Below, in pieces: positions 5,437 through 5,537 of a DNA stretch of 5,537 nucleotides. The notes beneath the pieces are model-generated. The model was not told the DNA's origin, did no database searches, and saw nothing but the letters and a program-made list of their open reading frames with translations. Positions within the stretch are counted from its first letter, which is position 1, and each line of letters opens with the position of its first letter. The translations under genes were made by a program, and so were the position numbers. This DNA is from JAVBSX01 sp964576215 (GTDB lineage Bacteria; Planctomycetota; Planctomycetia; Pirellulales; Thermoguttaceae): assembly GCA_964576215.1 (NCBI GenBank), contig CAZNVM010000169.1:1-5537 (forward strand), given 5' to 3'.

Positions 5437-5537
5437 TTGGCTTGGTTTCCGAGGATCAATTCCATCAAAAATGAAAAGTTCCATGCAGCCATTTTTCGTT
5501 TGGTGGCCATGCTTTTTTTCGCCGGGTGTTGCTTGTA
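5437..5537 (+). CDS. Possible start of a lipoprotein gene, truncated by the window edge
   Basis: A frame open from the TGA at 5425-5427 to the right edge reads, near its end, FRLVAMLFFAGCCL: a basic residue, a hydrophobic run and an FAGC lipobox-like site with candidate lipid-modified Cys at 5527-5529. That is how a bacterial lipoprotein signal peptide begins. The start is uncertain: TTG at 5437 gives a 30-residue leader, while TTG 5500, GTG 5503 and ATG 5509 give leaders too short to be convincing. A competing frame from ATG 5471 (MKSSMQPFFVWWPCFF) also stays open to the edge but looks less like a signal peptide. Only about 33 residues are visible, so this is a weak call. Confidence 0.22.
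   Translation, partial: MAWFPRINSIKNEKFHAAIFRLVAMLFFAGCCL

Overview
The window looks like a chromosomal segment of a bacterium with roughly 50-54% GC coding sequence. My best guess is a member of the Planctomycetota. This rests on the style of the TPR protein, its position just upstream of rpsT, sparse Shine-Dalgarno sites, and abundant short palindromic and heptameric repeats. It is an inference from memory of gene style, not a database result.

Layout, all genes on the + strand: (1) a TPR-repeat protein, frame open to the left window edge, ending at 780; (2) a short gap with a strong GC-rich hairpin (797-825); (3) rpsT, ribosomal protein S20 (854-1129); (4) a 383-bp non-coding stretch (1130-1512) with two nested inverted-repeat elements, one forming a ~135-nt imperfect palindrome; (5) a 904-residue MmeI-like protein (1513-4227), a one-polypeptide restriction endonuclease plus adenine-N6 DNA methyltransferase with both catalytic signatures intact; (6) a 154-bp gap with a terminator-like hairpin related to the palindrome upstream of the restriction gene, a short CTATGCC heptamer repeat and a small inverted repeat touching the next start codon; (7) tilS, tRNA(Ile)-lysidine synthetase (4382-5356), whose last codons and stop lie inside a heptamer array (5341-5400); (8) a right edge with a possible start of a lipoprotein gene.

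Housekeeping translation genes (rpsT, tilS) flank a stand-alone defence gene. The restriction-modification gene has no separate methyltransferase, specificity subunit or nuclease partner beside it, as expected for the type IIL/IIG family. It is bracketed by same-orientation copies of a related repeat core (1371-1397 and 4281-4303). Its GC content falls from about 54% near the start to about 45% near residues 517-656 (hand counts), which suggests a mosaic gene with a separate history for the specificity half.

I did not find a clearly novel multi-gene system. The items most worth a second look are the repeat-bracketed MmeI-like cassette, the shared core inside different palindromes, and the heptamer array that supplies the tilS stop codon.
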